Under the pieces are notes generated by a model. That model worked only from the letters and a program-made list of their open reading frames with translations, was not told where the DNA came from and made no database searches. From Saccharofermentans sp. (lineage in GTDB: Bacteria > Bacillota > Clostridia > Saccharofermentanales > Saccharofermentanaceae), in NCBI GenBank assembly GCA_024403695.1, contig JAKSRI010000004.1, positions 1 through 64,000 of the forward strand: a stretch of 64,000 nt of DNA. Direction: 5' to 3'. Numbering within the stretch: position 1 is the stretch's first letter; each line of letters begins with the position of its first letter. The translations under genes and the position numbers were made by a program. Shown one piece after another: positions 26,802 to 35,590 of the stretch.

Positions 26802-28694
26802 GTGAATCTTCGTTCAATAGTTGAAGAGTTTTCTAATCCAGAGATTAAAGTTATTAGCTTTGATATCTTCGACACTCTGGTATGCCGTCCGTTGGGCAGA
26901 CCCAGCGACCTGTTCGAACTTCTTGACAGAGACTTTTCTCGTAATAACGAATCAGTGGTCAGCTTCCGTGTTATTCGCACAGAGGCGGAGGCGGTTCTTC
27001 GCCGTAAAATTATCTCAGGTGCCATCTCCCGTGAGGATATTACACTGGATGAGATTTACGAAGTGATTGTAGATAATTTTGGAATTAGTCCAGAGCTGGC
27101 TATGACTCTGAAGAATAAGGAAAATGAGCTGGAGATATCTTTGTGCAGACCACGTGTTAGCGGAAAGTATCTCTATGAGATGGCTAAGCAGACTTCAGCA
27201 AAAGTTATTCTCACCTCCGATATGTATCTGACAGAAGATGTGATTATTAAGATTCTGGATAATGTGGGCATTAATGATTATGACCTGTTAACTGTGTCCA
27301 GCAAGTGCGGTAAGCGTAAGATTTCTGGCAATATTTATAAAGACGTATTCGCGTGCATGAATGTCCAACCAGATGAGATTCTTCATATCGGTGATAACTT
27401 TGAATCAGACTATAAGATTCCTTCCGACATGGGCATGAAAGCAATTCACTTTCCATCTTCAAGGGAAGTATTTGAGTCTCATGGCTGTGCGCATCAGGTA
27501 GAGAAAATCTGCTCTGATCTTACTAACTGGCAGGCCGCATGTGACTCTGTCGGCATTGGAATTATGCGTCAGATGGCGGCTAATTATTATTTTGATGATC
27601 CATACAGAGACTTCGCTTCTGAATCTGACTATAACAATGACCCTGAGTTCGTAGGATATGCGGCACTGGGTCCAGAGCTACTGGCTCTTAATCAGTGGAT
27701 AGTGGAGAATGCACTTCGCGATAAGGCCAGCAAAGTTATTTTCCTGGCCCGCGATGGATATATGCCTAAGAAAGTTTATGACTTGTATCGTTCGTTCCAT
27801 CCAGAGCTACCACCTTCTGAGTACCTTCATGTGTCCAGAAGATCCGTGCTTCCTGCGATGATTCGTACAGCTACTGATCTGTATCAGCTGCCAGTAGATA
27901 TCACTTACCAAACACCAGGCAAACTTCTTCGTCTGCTGTCATTCTGCGTTAGTGAAGATGTGGACATTGAGGCTAAGTATTTCTGGGGATATGACGCTGA
28001 TACTGACTTTAATAAAGAGACATATCAGGGGTTTATTTCTGCGTTTATAAAGAATGGTTATGATAAGGCGCGTCACGATGCGGCGGTGTCTAGAATTGGA
28101 GATTATCTTAAGAATAATCCTGAGGCGCAGGTGACCTCTGATGCAGTGCTTTTTGACATGGGATATAGTGGCAGAATCGCTGCGGCTATCGCATATGCCA
28201 CAGGTCTTAATCCTGTCAGTTACTACTTCCATGCTGACTCCAGAGAACACTTTAAGTTCGAACGTAAGTCTGACATTAAGATAAGATCTTTCTTCGACTT
28301 TAACCCTTATATGGAGTCATCTCTTCGTGAGTATTCTTTCCTGGAGGTGGCAGCTTCCTGCGTGGGCTATGGCTCGAAATACGAGGTGCTTTATGATATC
28401 GGCCCTGCTGAGGGTTATGGTGACACAGCCCTTAAGATGCAAAGCGGTGCCATGAAGATGGTGCAGGAATATTATGAGACGTTTGCCCAGTATGAGGCGG
28501 AGACTTCCTTCCGCAGTCACGACGCTGCCATGCCTTTCGAGGCCTTTATAAGATATTGTGGGGAGTATGATCGCAGCATGTACGGTCAGGTGCTTATTGA
28601 CGATGAGCTCTGGGGCGGTCGCCGTGACATTAACATCAGGCGTCTTATGGAGGCGAGACTTTCCAAGCTTCCTGAGTATGCGAAGGAGAAATAA
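26802..28694 (+). CDS. Large HAD-superfamily protein of glycan clusters
   Basis: 630 residues; GTG start 9 bases after AGGAGG. Residues 15-235 form a HAD-type domain: motif I is SFDIFDTLV (first Asp kept), then TSDMYL, a conserved Lys region (CGKRKISGNIY) and GDNFESD. Residues about 280-620 form a second domain with LARDGYMPKKVYD, DMGYSGR and W/F-rich stretches, found together with the first in COG5610-type proteins that occur in polysaccharide clusters of gut Firmicutes. The biochemical role is not known to me; a phosphatase or phosphotransferase step on the glycan is likely. Confidence 0.7.
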   Translation: MNLRSIVEEFSNPEIKVISFDIFDTLVCRPLGRPSDLFELLDRDFSRNNESVVSFRVIRTEAEAVLRRKIISGAISREDITLDEIYEVIVDNFGISPELAMTLKNKENELEISLCRPRVSGKYLYEMAKQTSAKVILTSDMYLTEDVIIKILDNVGINDYDLLTVSSKCGKRKISGNIYKDVFACMNVQPDEILHIGDNFESDYKIPSDMGMKAIHFPSSREVFESHGCAHQVEKICSDLTNWQAACDSVGIGIMRQMAANYYFDDPYRDFASESDYNNDPEFVGYAALGPELLALNQWIVENALRDKASKVIFLARDGYMPKKVYDLYRSFHPELPPSEYLHVSRRSVLPAMIRTATDLYQLPVDITYQTPGKLLRLLSFCVSEDVDIEAKYFWGYDADTDFNKETYQGFISAFIKNGYDKARHDAAVSRIGDYLKNNPEAQVTSDAVLFDMGYSGRIAAAIAYATGLNPVSYYFHADSREHFKFERKSDIKIRSFFDFNPYMESSLREYSFLEVAASCVGYGSKYEVLYDIGPAEGYGDTALKMQSGAMKMVQEYYETFAQYEAETSFRSHDAAMPFEAFIRYCGEYDRSMYGQVLIDDELWGGRRDINIRRLMEARLSKLPEYAKEK

Positions 28695-28696
28695 TC

Positions 28697-30499
28697 ATGG
28701 ATACACTTATGGAGCTCAAGCAGTCCTTGCTTAACTGGTATGAATTTAGACCCGACGCCAGCGCACTGGTGCTGGGAGATGAGGCGGGTGCCATTACTGC
28801 TCTGCTTAGCAGACGCGTGGCTAGTGTGTGCACTGATGCTGATGTGCCTGGTGAGTACGACTATATGATTGTCCTTAATTTGCTGGAGACTGCGGCTGAT
28901 CCTGTGGAGGCGATTAAGGGCTTGGCGGCGCGTCTTAATGAGGGTGGTACTTTGCTCCTTTCATGCGGTAACCGATATGGCCTTAAGTATTTCTGCGGCA
29001 CTCGCGACCCATATACAGGTGTGGTTTTTGATGGTGTTAATGGCTATCTGGAGGGAAGCACTTCTGGTAGGCTGTATTCTCGCGAGGAGATAAAGGGCTT
29101 TATTGCCAGCGCTTTAGATATGCACGCAAAGTTTTACTATCCGGTGCCTGATGCGGACATGCCTCAGATGATTTTTACTGACGATTACCATAACGGAATT
29201 AACGCCGCTGAGAGGCTTGTGGATTATAATTATCGCGACCCATCCATGATTGGCGTGGAACATCGCATGCTGGCGGAGGCTATTACCAGCGGTGCGCTGC
29301 CATTTAACAGCAATTCTTTCCTCATAGAGATTAGTGCGGGTGAGGTGTCAGATATCACTTATGCTGTGACTACAACTGATCGTGGTGTGGAGAAGGGATG
29401 TGCCACAACTATTCGTCGTGACGGGGTGGTTTATAAGCGTCCGCTCTATAACGAGGGTGTAGAAAATCTGCGCGGTCTGGTAGCTAATACAGACTATCTT
29501 CTTAGCAAGGGCGTACCGGTTCTGCCACTTAGTTTGAAGAACGATGAATATGGTGTATATGTTCAGATGGAGCAGGTGAAGGCCCCTGGTCTTACTACGG
29601 TTCTTGATGATATCGCGGCGGGTTCTTCGGAGGCGCTGACTGATATTTTTGATGAGCTCTACTCCTATATTTGCGCGGCTTGTGACAGCAGGGAGGATTC
29701 ACCTCTGGGTCCTATTCAGAACATCGCTTATCTGGATATCGCGCCATGCAATTGTTTCTATGTTAATGGCAAGCTACTCCTTTATGATCAGGAATTCACC
29801 AAGAAGGACTGCCCTTCGTTGTTTGCTATGTATCGCACCATAAAGTATTGCTATGCTTCTGATCGTAAGCTTCAGGGTTTGTATCCTGTAACTAAGATGT
29901 ACGAGCGTTATGGTATAACAGATGCGCTTATAGATGAGTTCGAGAAAATGGAGACAGAGTTTATTAATTCCATCCGCCATAAGGACGATAATTCTCAGCT
30001 TTTCTCATGGGCGACTCCTGATTATAAGTTCATGTATACTCAGATGAACAAGGTGTCTGAGGCGTTGCCAGACGGCACCAAGCCATATAAGGTAGGATAT
30101 GTGCCAGGTGTTTATGACCTGTTCCATAAGGGTCATCTGCGCCTGTTCGAGCGTTGTAAAGAGCGTTGCGATTATCTTATCGTTGGAGTTCTGACGGATG
30201 AACTGGTAGAGTTCTATAAGGGAAAGAAACCAATTATCTCATATGAGGATCGTGCTGAGGTAATTTGTGGCCTTAGCTGCGTTGACGAGGTGGTTCCTGT
30301 AGACTTTACTAATACTGATAAACTGGATGCCTGGGAACAGCTTCATTATGACTGCCATTTTTCTGGTAATGATCACATCAATCACTGGAACGATGTGTGG
30401 GAGGAGCTTAAGAAACGCGGTTCCAATATGGAATTTTTCTCGTATACTGAGGGCATCAGCAGTACGTCTATCAAGAAGAAGATGGGCGGAAAGGAATAA
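28697..30499 (+). CDS. Three-part fusion: methyltransferase-like, kinase-like and cytidylyltransferase domains
   Basis: 600 residues. Residues 1-190 resemble a SAM-dependent methyltransferase, but its glycine-rich loop is degenerate (VLGDEAGA). Residues about 205-420 carry a kinase-like pattern, with Asp-x-x-x-x-Asn (LDIAPCNCFY) followed by a metal-binding-like DQEF, as in choline/aminoglycoside kinases. Residues about 460-600 are a cytidylyltransferase of the TagD/glycerol-3-phosphate type: GVYDLFHKGH (HxGH), then the ISSTSIKKK signature. The C-terminal domain would make a CDP-alcohol and the kinase-like part its phosphorylated precursor, supplying LicD encoded upstream. AAGGAG lies 8 bases before the ATG; mnmA follows after 2 bases. 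Confidence 0.75.
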   Translation: MDTLMELKQSLLNWYEFRPDASALVLGDEAGAITALLSRRVASVCTDADVPGEYDYMIVLNLLETAADPVEAIKGLAARLNEGGTLLLSCGNRYGLKYFCGTRDPYTGVVFDGVNGYLEGSTSGRLYSREEIKGFIASALDMHAKFYYPVPDADMPQMIFTDDYHNGINAAERLVDYNYRDPSMIGVEHRMLAEAITSGALPFNSNSFLIEISAGEVSDITYAVTTTDRGVEKGCATTIRRDGVVYKRPLYNEGVENLRGLVANTDYLLSKGVPVLPLSLKNDEYGVYVQMEQVKAPGLTTVLDDIAAGSSEALTDIFDELYSYICAACDSREDSPLGPIQNIAYLDIAPCNCFYVNGKLLLYDQEFTKKDCPSLFAMYRTIKYCYASDRKLQGLYPVTKMYERYGITDALIDEFEKMETEFINSIRHKDDNSQLFSWATPDYKFMYTQMNKVSEALPDGTKPYKVGYVPGVYDLFHKGHLRLFERCKERCDYLIVGVLTDELVEFYKGKKPIISYEDRAEVICGLSCVDEVVPVDFTNTDKLDAWEQLHYDCHFSGNDHINHWNDVWEELKKRGSNMEFFSYTEGISSTSIKKKMGGKE

Positions 30500-30501
30500 C
30501 T

Positions 30502-31572
30502 ATGAAGGCATTAATTGCTATGAGTGGCGGCGTGGACAGCAGCGTCGCAGCATATCTTATCAGACAGCAGGGCATGGATGCAGTTGGCTGCACCATGAAG
30601 CTTTACGACAACGAGGACGCAGGTGTTCCTAAGGAAAATACCTGCTGTAGTCTTGATGATATAGAGGACGCTAGAAGCGTGGCTTATCGCCTCGGAATGT
30701 CCTACTACGTTTTTAATTTTAAGGACGATTTTAAGGAGAAGGTTATCGATAATTTTATCTGCTGTTACGAGAACGGCATGACACCTAATCCATGTATCGA
30801 GTGCAATCGTTATCTTAAGTTTAATAAGCTTATGGAGCGCGCCCAGGTTATGGAGTGCGACTATGTGGTTACTGGTCACTATGCGCGTATCGAGAAAACC
30901 CCTGAGGGCTATGTTCTTAAGAAAGCAGTGGATGACAGTAAGGACCAAAGTTATGTGCTTTATTCTCTTACTCAGGAGCAGCTCGCACACACCCTTTTCC
31001 CTCTAGGTGAGCTTACCAAAACACAGGCCCGCGAAATCGCCGAGGAAAACGGTTTTATTAACGCCAATAAGCCTGACAGCCAGGACATATGTTTCGTGCC
31101 CGATGGTGATTATGCCAAGGTCATCCGCTCCTTTACGGGCAAGGACTATCCTCCTGGAAATTACGTGTCCACTTCCGGCGAAGTGCTTGGCACACATAAG
31201 GGTATTATTCACTACACTATTGGTCAGCGTAAGGGCCTTGGAATCGCTCTGGGCGAGCCACGTTTCGTGTGTAAAATTAAGCCCGAAACAAACGAGGTCG
31301 TCCTTGGCACTAACGAGGAGTTAATGACTACTGGTCTCAAAGTTGGCGACGTAAACTGGATCTTGGGGCACGCACCAGTAAGTGAGGGAGAGACTTTCCG
31401 ATGCTCGGCGAAAGCGCGCTACAAGCACAAGGAGCAGCCAGCTACTGTTACTGTCTGCGGTGATGGTACTATCGAAGTGGAGTTCGATGTGCCGGTTCGT
31501 GCGGCAACCCCAGGACAGTCCTGTGTTCTTTATGATGGCGATGTGGTCATCGGAGGCGGTAAGATTTTCTGA
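30502..31572 (+). CDS. mnmA: tRNA-specific 2-thiouridylase
   Basis: Adds sulfur to U34 of tRNAs for Lys, Glu and Gln, using ATP. Residues 6-13 hold the PP-loop SGGVDSSV; the two catalytic Cys lie in NPCIECN and DICFV. Length 356 is standard. It starts 2 bases after the cytidylyltransferase fusion gene, so a housekeeping tRNA gene sits at the end of the glycan operon. A hairpin follows its stop. Confidence 0.95.
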   Translation: MKALIAMSGGVDSSVAAYLIRQQGMDAVGCTMKLYDNEDAGVPKENTCCSLDDIEDARSVAYRLGMSYYVFNFKDDFKEKVIDNFICCYENGMTPNPCIECNRYLKFNKLMERAQVMECDYVVTGHYARIEKTPEGYVLKKAVDDSKDQSYVLYSLTQEQLAHTLFPLGELTKTQAREIAEENGFINANKPDSQDICFVPDGDYAKVIRSFTGKDYPPGNYVSTSGEVLGTHKGIIHYTIGQRKGLGIALGEPRFVCKIKPETNEVVLGTNEELMTTGLKVGDVNWILGHAPVSEGETFRCSAKARYKHKEQPATVTVCGDGTIEVEFDVPVRAATPGQSCVLYDGDVVIGGGKIF

Positions 31573-31599
31573 TATTTTCTTATATTTTTGCAATTGAAA

Positions 31600-31636
31600 A
31601 GAGGGTCTCTTCTGAAATTCAGGAGAGGCCCTCTTC
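31600..31636 (+). terminator. Hairpin after mnmA
   Basis: AAGAGGG-CTCT-CTGAA pairs with TTCAG-AGAG-CCCTCTT, interrupted by two single mismatches. No strong U-tract follows on the plus strand; on the minus strand four T residues follow. It probably ends the glycan-mnmA transcript. Confidence 0.6.
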
Positions 31637-31653
31637 AACCAAGAGGAAACTAT

Positions 31654-31829
31654 TACATCACGTTGTATGGGTTGTAATAATTAGCATTGTTGGAAGGTAC
31701 AGCTACTGGCTGAGTTGCCTGCTGCTACGCGACCTGTGTTGTTGATGATTGTGTTGATTATTTGGGGTTCGGAGATTCTTCCGTTTGTTCATCTGTTTTT
31801 AAAATAGATGAATCTTTTGATGAAACATT
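31654..31829 (-). pseudogene. Frameshifted remnant of a protein C-terminus
   Basis: Three minus-strand frames in succession each read like coding sequence with little overlap: SSILKTDEQTE, then GRISEPQIINTIINNTGRVA, then QPVAVPSNNANYYNPYNVM followed by a stop at 31654. Joining them needs two single-step frameshifts and gives a Ser/Asn/Pro-rich tail typical of surface or zinc-ribbon membrane proteins. No start or 5' part remains, so this is the 3' end of a lost gene. The whole gap of 365 bases between mnmA and the SPFH gene holds only this, the mnmA hairpin and the promoter at 31891. Confidence 0.5.
31788..31812. repeat. 25-base near-perfect palindrome
   Basis: TTCATCTG-TTTT-T-AAAA-TAGATGAA pairs throughout except for one G/T position. 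It lies inside the gene remnant about 80 bases before the promoter of the SPFH gene and may be an operator or chance. Confidence 0.35.
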
Positions 31830-31890
31830 TCACAGTGCCAGGTGTTTTATTCGACACTCTTGAGCGTTTGTAAAATATTGTAATGGTGTT

Positions 31891-31899
31891 TGATATAAT
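31891..31899 (+). promoter_or_regulatory. Extended -10 promoter of the SPFH gene
   Basis: TGATATAAT, 39 bases before the start codon at 31938. TTGTAA at 31868 could be a -35 box but the 20-base spacing is long. Confidence 0.5.
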
Positions 31900-31937
31900 C
31901 AATGTGAAAGTTTATACACACATGGAGGCATGGCTAT

Positions 31938-32990
31938 ATGGGTATTATCAAGTTAACAAATAATATATTAGGTTCAATGAATGAAGCGGTATCCTCAGAG
32001 GTGAAGGATCAGTATCTCGAAGCATTTAGATGCGATTCTCTGGGGCAGGTTTATCTTCTCCGTAAGGGAGCAAGACTTGATAAGACTCATAACAATAAGG
32101 GTAACGAGGATGTTATATCTTCTGGTTCCAAAGTTATCGTCGCTGAAGGACAGTATGGTCTGTTTATAGATAATGGAAAAGTTAGCGATGTAATGACTGA
32201 GGCAGGCCTTCATGTGGTGGAGACAGACTCTTCGCCATCTGTATTTGGTGGCGGCAAGGCGAAAGGCATAATTGGTAATGCCTGGGAACGTTTTACATTC
32301 GCTGGAGAAACTCCTACTAAGCAGGCAATTTATTTTGTTAATGCTCTGGAAATCATGAATCTTCCTGAGGGTCAGTACTCCGTGACATATAGAGATCCTG
32401 ATTATAGAAATGTTTACGTTAAAGGAAGAATTGTTTTCTCCATTCGTGTTGTAGATCCTGTGGTTTTCTATAAGAGCGTAACTGGTCAGGTTAGTGGTGA
32501 CTATAAAGTTGAAGACCTGGTGGGTACAGATAGTAATCCAGGCATGCTGATTGATGAGGCCTGTGATCTTACTGAAGAAGCTATCGCCAAATTATCTGAT
32601 GAGAAAATCCCTTTTGCAGAGTTAATGGGTGAGAGATCCATTTTGTGCCGCAAGATAAAGAATGAGATTAATAAGGACTGGAAGGAAAAACGAGGAATAG
32701 AGATTGTTCACCTTACTCTTAATATTAATGCTTCTGGTGGTTCTATGGATAGAATGGCTCAGTTTGATCAGGCTAAGATTTTTTCCGATGATTTGCCAGC
32801 TTTGGCCGCTGCACAGGTGCTTGGTCAGACAGAGGCACAGAAAATTGCAGCAGGAAATCCAGCGGGTGCAGTAACCGGTGTTGCTGGTCTTGCCATGATG
32901 AATGCAGTATGTCCTTGCTGCAACTATAAGCCAGAAAATGGAGTTCTAGGTATGTTTTGCGACGCCTGCGGAGCTAAGCTGAAAGATTAA
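31938..32990 (+). CDS. SPFH-domain protein with C-terminal zinc ribbon (YdjI type)
   Basis: 350 residues. Residues 25-290 match the SPFH/virion core-like proteins of Firmicutes (YdjI family), with FVNALEIMNLPEGQYSVTYRDPDY and VKGRIVFSIRVVDP typical of the flotillin-like fold. A zinc ribbon (CPCC ... CDAC, about 323-345) ends the protein. No transmembrane segment is predicted, so it probably assembles at the inner membrane face as a scaffold, often linked to membrane stress. GGAGG lies 9 bases before the ATG. Confidence 0.8.
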   Translation: MGIIKLTNNILGSMNEAVSSEVKDQYLEAFRCDSLGQVYLLRKGARLDKTHNNKGNEDVISSGSKVIVAEGQYGLFIDNGKVSDVMTEAGLHVVETDSSPSVFGGGKAKGIIGNAWERFTFAGETPTKQAIYFVNALEIMNLPEGQYSVTYRDPDYRNVYVKGRIVFSIRVVDPVVFYKSVTGQVSGDYKVEDLVGTDSNPGMLIDEACDLTEEAIAKLSDEKIPFAELMGERSILCRKIKNEINKDWKEKRGIEIVHLTLNINASGGSMDRMAQFDQAKIFSDDLPALAAAQVLGQTEAQKIAAGNPAGAVTGVAGLAMMNAVCPCCNYKPENGVLGMFCDACGAKLKD

Positions 32991-33033
32991 ATCTGTCACT
33001 AAGAACAAGTACCTTGATATAGTTTTATGTTTA

Positions 33034-33590
33034 ACAACTTCATATTGTTCACATACTCCGCTTTTGATCACGGTACGATCGTAAGATCAACATTATTCAG
33101 CCACAGTGAGAACGAGTCTGAGCCCTACAGCCGTCGCCGTAAAACTTCTCGTCCTTGTCAAAGCACTGAGAGGACTGTTTTCCTCCAACGTTCACCCATC
33201 ATTCAGAGTCTAATTCTCAAAATTAGCTCTTGAGCTACTTGTACCACCTCGGTTTACCTTCCATTTCTGAAAGGCTATAGAGCCAGCAGCATTGTTTCCC
33301 GTTACCTTCATTTACTCACATCATTGGGATGACGTGGTCTAAAGGCTTATTCTCCACACGGAGCGTCTATTGTTGCTGCAAACACTGGTGTGCCATTGCT
33401 TACGCTTACGACAATGCCTCCTCTTCTCCGTTGGAGTTGCCTTTTCTCCTTCTCGATCCGAGAGTCACCTCCCGGCCGAAAAATACCATTCGAAGTATCC
33501 TTCTTTTGATATCTCGGAGGTCCAAGGATCCTATGATTGGTTGATTAGACCATTTGCACATAGTTAGCATTGTGAACAATATGAAGTTGT
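33034..33590 (-). ncRNA. Candidate large structured RNA (557-base element closed by a 20-base inverted repeat)
   Basis: ACAACTTCATATTGTTCACA (33034-33053) and its exact complement (33571-33590) enclose a region with no plausible gene but with a small hairpin about every 20-30 bases; on the minus strand examples are CTCC-GTGT-GGAG, GGCT-CTAT-AGCC, TAGCTC-AA-GAGCTA, CATC-CCAAT-GATG and TCTCG-GAT-CGAGA. This pattern, end-pairing plus dense internal stems, is that of large ornate bacterial RNAs (the OLE, GOLLD and ROOL classes have similar size), though I cannot match it to a known class. The minus strand is purine-rich outside the stems and has a possible promoter (GTGATA, 17 bases, TAGAAT at 33652-33647). 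The plus strand has TGATATAGT at 33015-33023, so the strand is uncertain. A 557-base transposon-like element with terminal repeats is the alternative, but no target duplication is visible. Confidence 0.4.
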
Positions 33591-33624
33591 CAAAGTGCTT
33601 ATCGGTTTGCGATGTGCATTTTGT
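33591..33624. repeat. 14-base-pair imperfect hairpin beside the 557-base element
   Basis: CAAAGTGCTTATCG, loop GTTTG (approximately), CGATGTGCATTTTG pair with one mismatch and a few G-U pairs. It directly abuts the closing repeat of the 557-base element, as a terminator for a plus-strand RNA or the first stem of a minus-strand RNA. Confidence 0.45.
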
Positions 33625-33742
33625 GTGCCCTCGCTTCGATGATGTAATTCTACATTCGTATAAAATGTTTATCACGGAAAAAAATCTGCCACATATTAAC
33701 CCCACTTAGGTGACAAGTCGTACACATTCAGGTGGAAACTTT

Positions 33743-33776
33743 CGGACATGGCCTTGTTAGACTAGGGCATGTTCGG
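33743..33776 (+). promoter_or_regulatory. Hairpin at the start of the NlpC/P60 gene
   Basis: CGGACATG and CATGTTCG pair around a short inner stem, ending at the ribosome binding site GGAGG (33775-33779). It may tune translation of the hydrolase gene. The 120 bases between this hairpin and the structured element hold no gene. Confidence 0.45.
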
Positions 33777-33786
33777 AGGTAAGATT

Positions 33787-34476
33787 TTGAAAGATTTTAT
33801 TAACAGATATAAGACATATTTAACCGTACTATTTTGCTTTGCTATAGCAGCTGTAGGTGCCATTGTTAACGAGACGATGTTGCAGGAGAGAGAAGAGATA
33901 GAGTATCAGCTGGTCATTACGCTGGAGCCTATCAACAGGGATGCTGAGCCAGCAGAAATAGCTGAGGATAATAATCAGATTATAACAACAGAGTGCCTTG
34001 CTATGGATATGGATAAGGAAGATAGCTCCGGAAAATACTGGGAGACTTCCAGAATTATTGATGAGTGTAATAGCAATGGTGATGATGAGGATTTCGAGCC
34101 GTTTATTACTGGCGTAAATCAGGAAAGTATTGTTAACGCAGCCATTTCGATGCTGGGTCACCCATATAAATCCTGTGGTAGTGACAGGGATGGTCTGGAC
34201 TGCTCCGGGCTGGTGGTTTACTGTTATGACTTAATTGGTATTTCTTTGCCTCATAATTCTAGAGATTTGTGCGATGTTGGTCAGGAAGTCGAGGTGGATG
34301 ATATTCAGCCTGGAGATATTGTGTGCTGGGATAATAATGGAACTGGTGTCTGTGGACACGTTGGAATTTATATTGGTGATGGCCAGTGTATCGAAGCCCG
34401 AGGGCACCGATGGGGTGTCGTATATTGCGAGCTGGATAGATCTCCTATTCTTACTGTAAGAAGAGTAATTGAATAA
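33787..34476 (+). CDS. NlpC/P60 cell-wall hydrolase
   Basis: The start is put at the TTG of 33787, seven bases after GGAGG; the upstream ATG at 33769 would overlap that site. 229 residues: an N-terminal hydrophobic anchor or signal (about 9-27), an acidic linker, and a C-terminal NlpC/P60 peptidase domain with catalytic Cys in LDCSGLV and His in GVCGHVGIYIG. Such enzymes cut the stem peptide of peptidoglycan outside the membrane. The short, anchored form suggests a role in growth or division rather than secretion as a toxin. Confidence 0.85.
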   Translation: MKDFINRYKTYLTVLFCFAIAAVGAIVNETMLQEREEIEYQLVITLEPINRDAEPAEIAEDNNQIITTECLAMDMDKEDSSGKYWETSRIIDECNSNGDDEDFEPFITGVNQESIVNAAISMLGHPYKSCGSDRDGLDCSGLVVYCYDLIGISLPHNSRDLCDVGQEVEVDDIQPGDIVCWDNNGTGVCGHVGIYIGDGQCIEARGHRWGVVYCELDRSPILTVRRVIE

Positions 34477-34541
34477 GGTTAATTATTCCTCCAAATCATT
34501 TATACTATAGGAAATAGTATTGTTGCTAACTAGGAGGAAGC

Positions 34542-35096
34542 ATGTATAAATATTATAAAAATTTCAAAGTATATCAGATTATTCTGTTTGCGATGGTAGC
34601 GCTTCTTGTCGGATTAGGGTTAGCTGCTTTTGTAGATGTATTTCGTTCTGGAGAAAATATTTTTGTTGGAATATTTGGTTGTATCTTCTTTTTGGGACTC
34701 GCATTTGTATTTTTTAATATATCTCTTAGTATGTCGAAGCCATATTCAAAAATTGACGCTCTTCGTGCCAGTAATCCTGAGTTGGTGAAGGATTATGAGG
34801 AGGATTTTCTGACCGCTGAGAATATCCAGAACACAATCTGGTTCGGTCAGCGATATGTTTTCTTCCATGCCTTTAAATTTGCAGTGGCATCCTATAGTGA
34901 AATTGAGGCCCTTAGGCTTTATAAGCACCACACAAATAAGACCTCGTCCTTTGAACTAGAGGCCACGGTTAAGGGTGAGAAAATCCAGGTAAACTTTAGT
35001 ATTTATGGCAAAAACAAGGAGGTCGTGGTGGCAGTGGCGGAGAGGCTTTCGACTATGTCCGGCGCACCTCTTAGTAATGAGCTGAGTAAAGCGTAA
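34542..35096 (+). CDS. Membrane protein with PH-like cytoplasmic part, unknown function
   Basis: 184 residues; AGGAGG four bases before the ATG. Two transmembrane helices (about 12-32 and 42-62) with the rest in the cytoplasm; the soluble part has a beta-rich pattern (YVFFHAFKFAVASYSEIEALRLY) seen in small PH-like membrane proteins. msrA follows after 14 bases, so they are likely co-transcribed. A TATACT box and a short hairpin (ACTAT/ATAGT) precede the gene. Confidence 0.65.
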   Translation: MYKYYKNFKVYQIILFAMVALLVGLGLAAFVDVFRSGENIFVGIFGCIFFLGLAFVFFNISLSMSKPYSKIDALRASNPELVKDYEEDFLTAENIQNTIWFGQRYVFFHAFKFAVASYSEIEALRLYKHHTNKTSSFELEATVKGEKIQVNFSIYGKNKEVVVAVAERLSTMSGAPLSNELSKA

Positions 35097-35110
35097 GGAG
35101 CAGGTAACTA

Positions 35111-35590
35111 ATGGAGACCATATATTTGGCAGGAGGATGCCTGTGGGGTGTTCAGCATTTTATGAGAAGTGTTCCTGGTGTAATTTCCACAGAAGCAGGA
35201 CGTGCTAATGGTAGCACTAATACTCTGGACGGAGATTATGATGGTTATGCTGAGTGCGTAAAAGTGGATTTTGATGAGAAACTGACTTCTGCCTATAAGA
35301 TGACAGAGCATCTCTTCGAGATAATTGACCCATATAGTGTAAATAAGCAGGGTGTGGACGTTGGACTAAAGTATAGAACAGGCGTCTACAGCATATGTAG
35401 CAGGCACCTGGAAGAAGCACGTGCTTTTATTGATGCTCGTAGTGATAAAGACAAAATTGTCGTGGAAGTGCTGCCTCTTACAAATTATGTGAGAAGCGCT
35501 GATGAGCACCAGGATCGCCTTGAGAGAATCCCAGAAGACTGTAGTTACTGTCACATTCCATCGGAAATAATGGATAAGTATCGTAAATGA
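35111..35590 (+). CDS. msrA: Peptide methionine sulfoxide reductase A
   Basis: 159 residues. Reduces the S form of methionine sulfoxide in proteins. The catalytic Cys10 lies in GGCLWGVQ (GCFW in most relatives, so Phe to Leu); the conserved Glu and Asp region (DPYSVNKQGVDVG) and the YRTGVY stretch are present. AAGGAG lies 10 bases before the ATG. Oxygen-damage repair in an anaerobe fits. Confidence 0.88.
   Translation: METIYLAGGCLWGVQHFMRSVPGVISTEAGRANGSTNTLDGDYDGYAECVKVDFDEKLTSAYKMTEHLFEIIDPYSVNKQGVDVGLKYRTGVYSICSRHLEEARAFIDARSDKDKIVVEVLPLTNYVRSADEHQDRLERIPEDCSYCHIPSEIMDKYRK

Noticed and set aside
33027..33233. Plus-strand frame of 68 codons in the 557-base element
   Set aside because: It begins in the closing inverted repeat, has no ribosome binding site and coding-unlike composition.
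33406..33705. Minus-strand frame of 99 codons in the 557-base element
   Set aside because: No ribosome binding site, no recognisable domain, and it overlaps the dense hairpins and the closing repeat.
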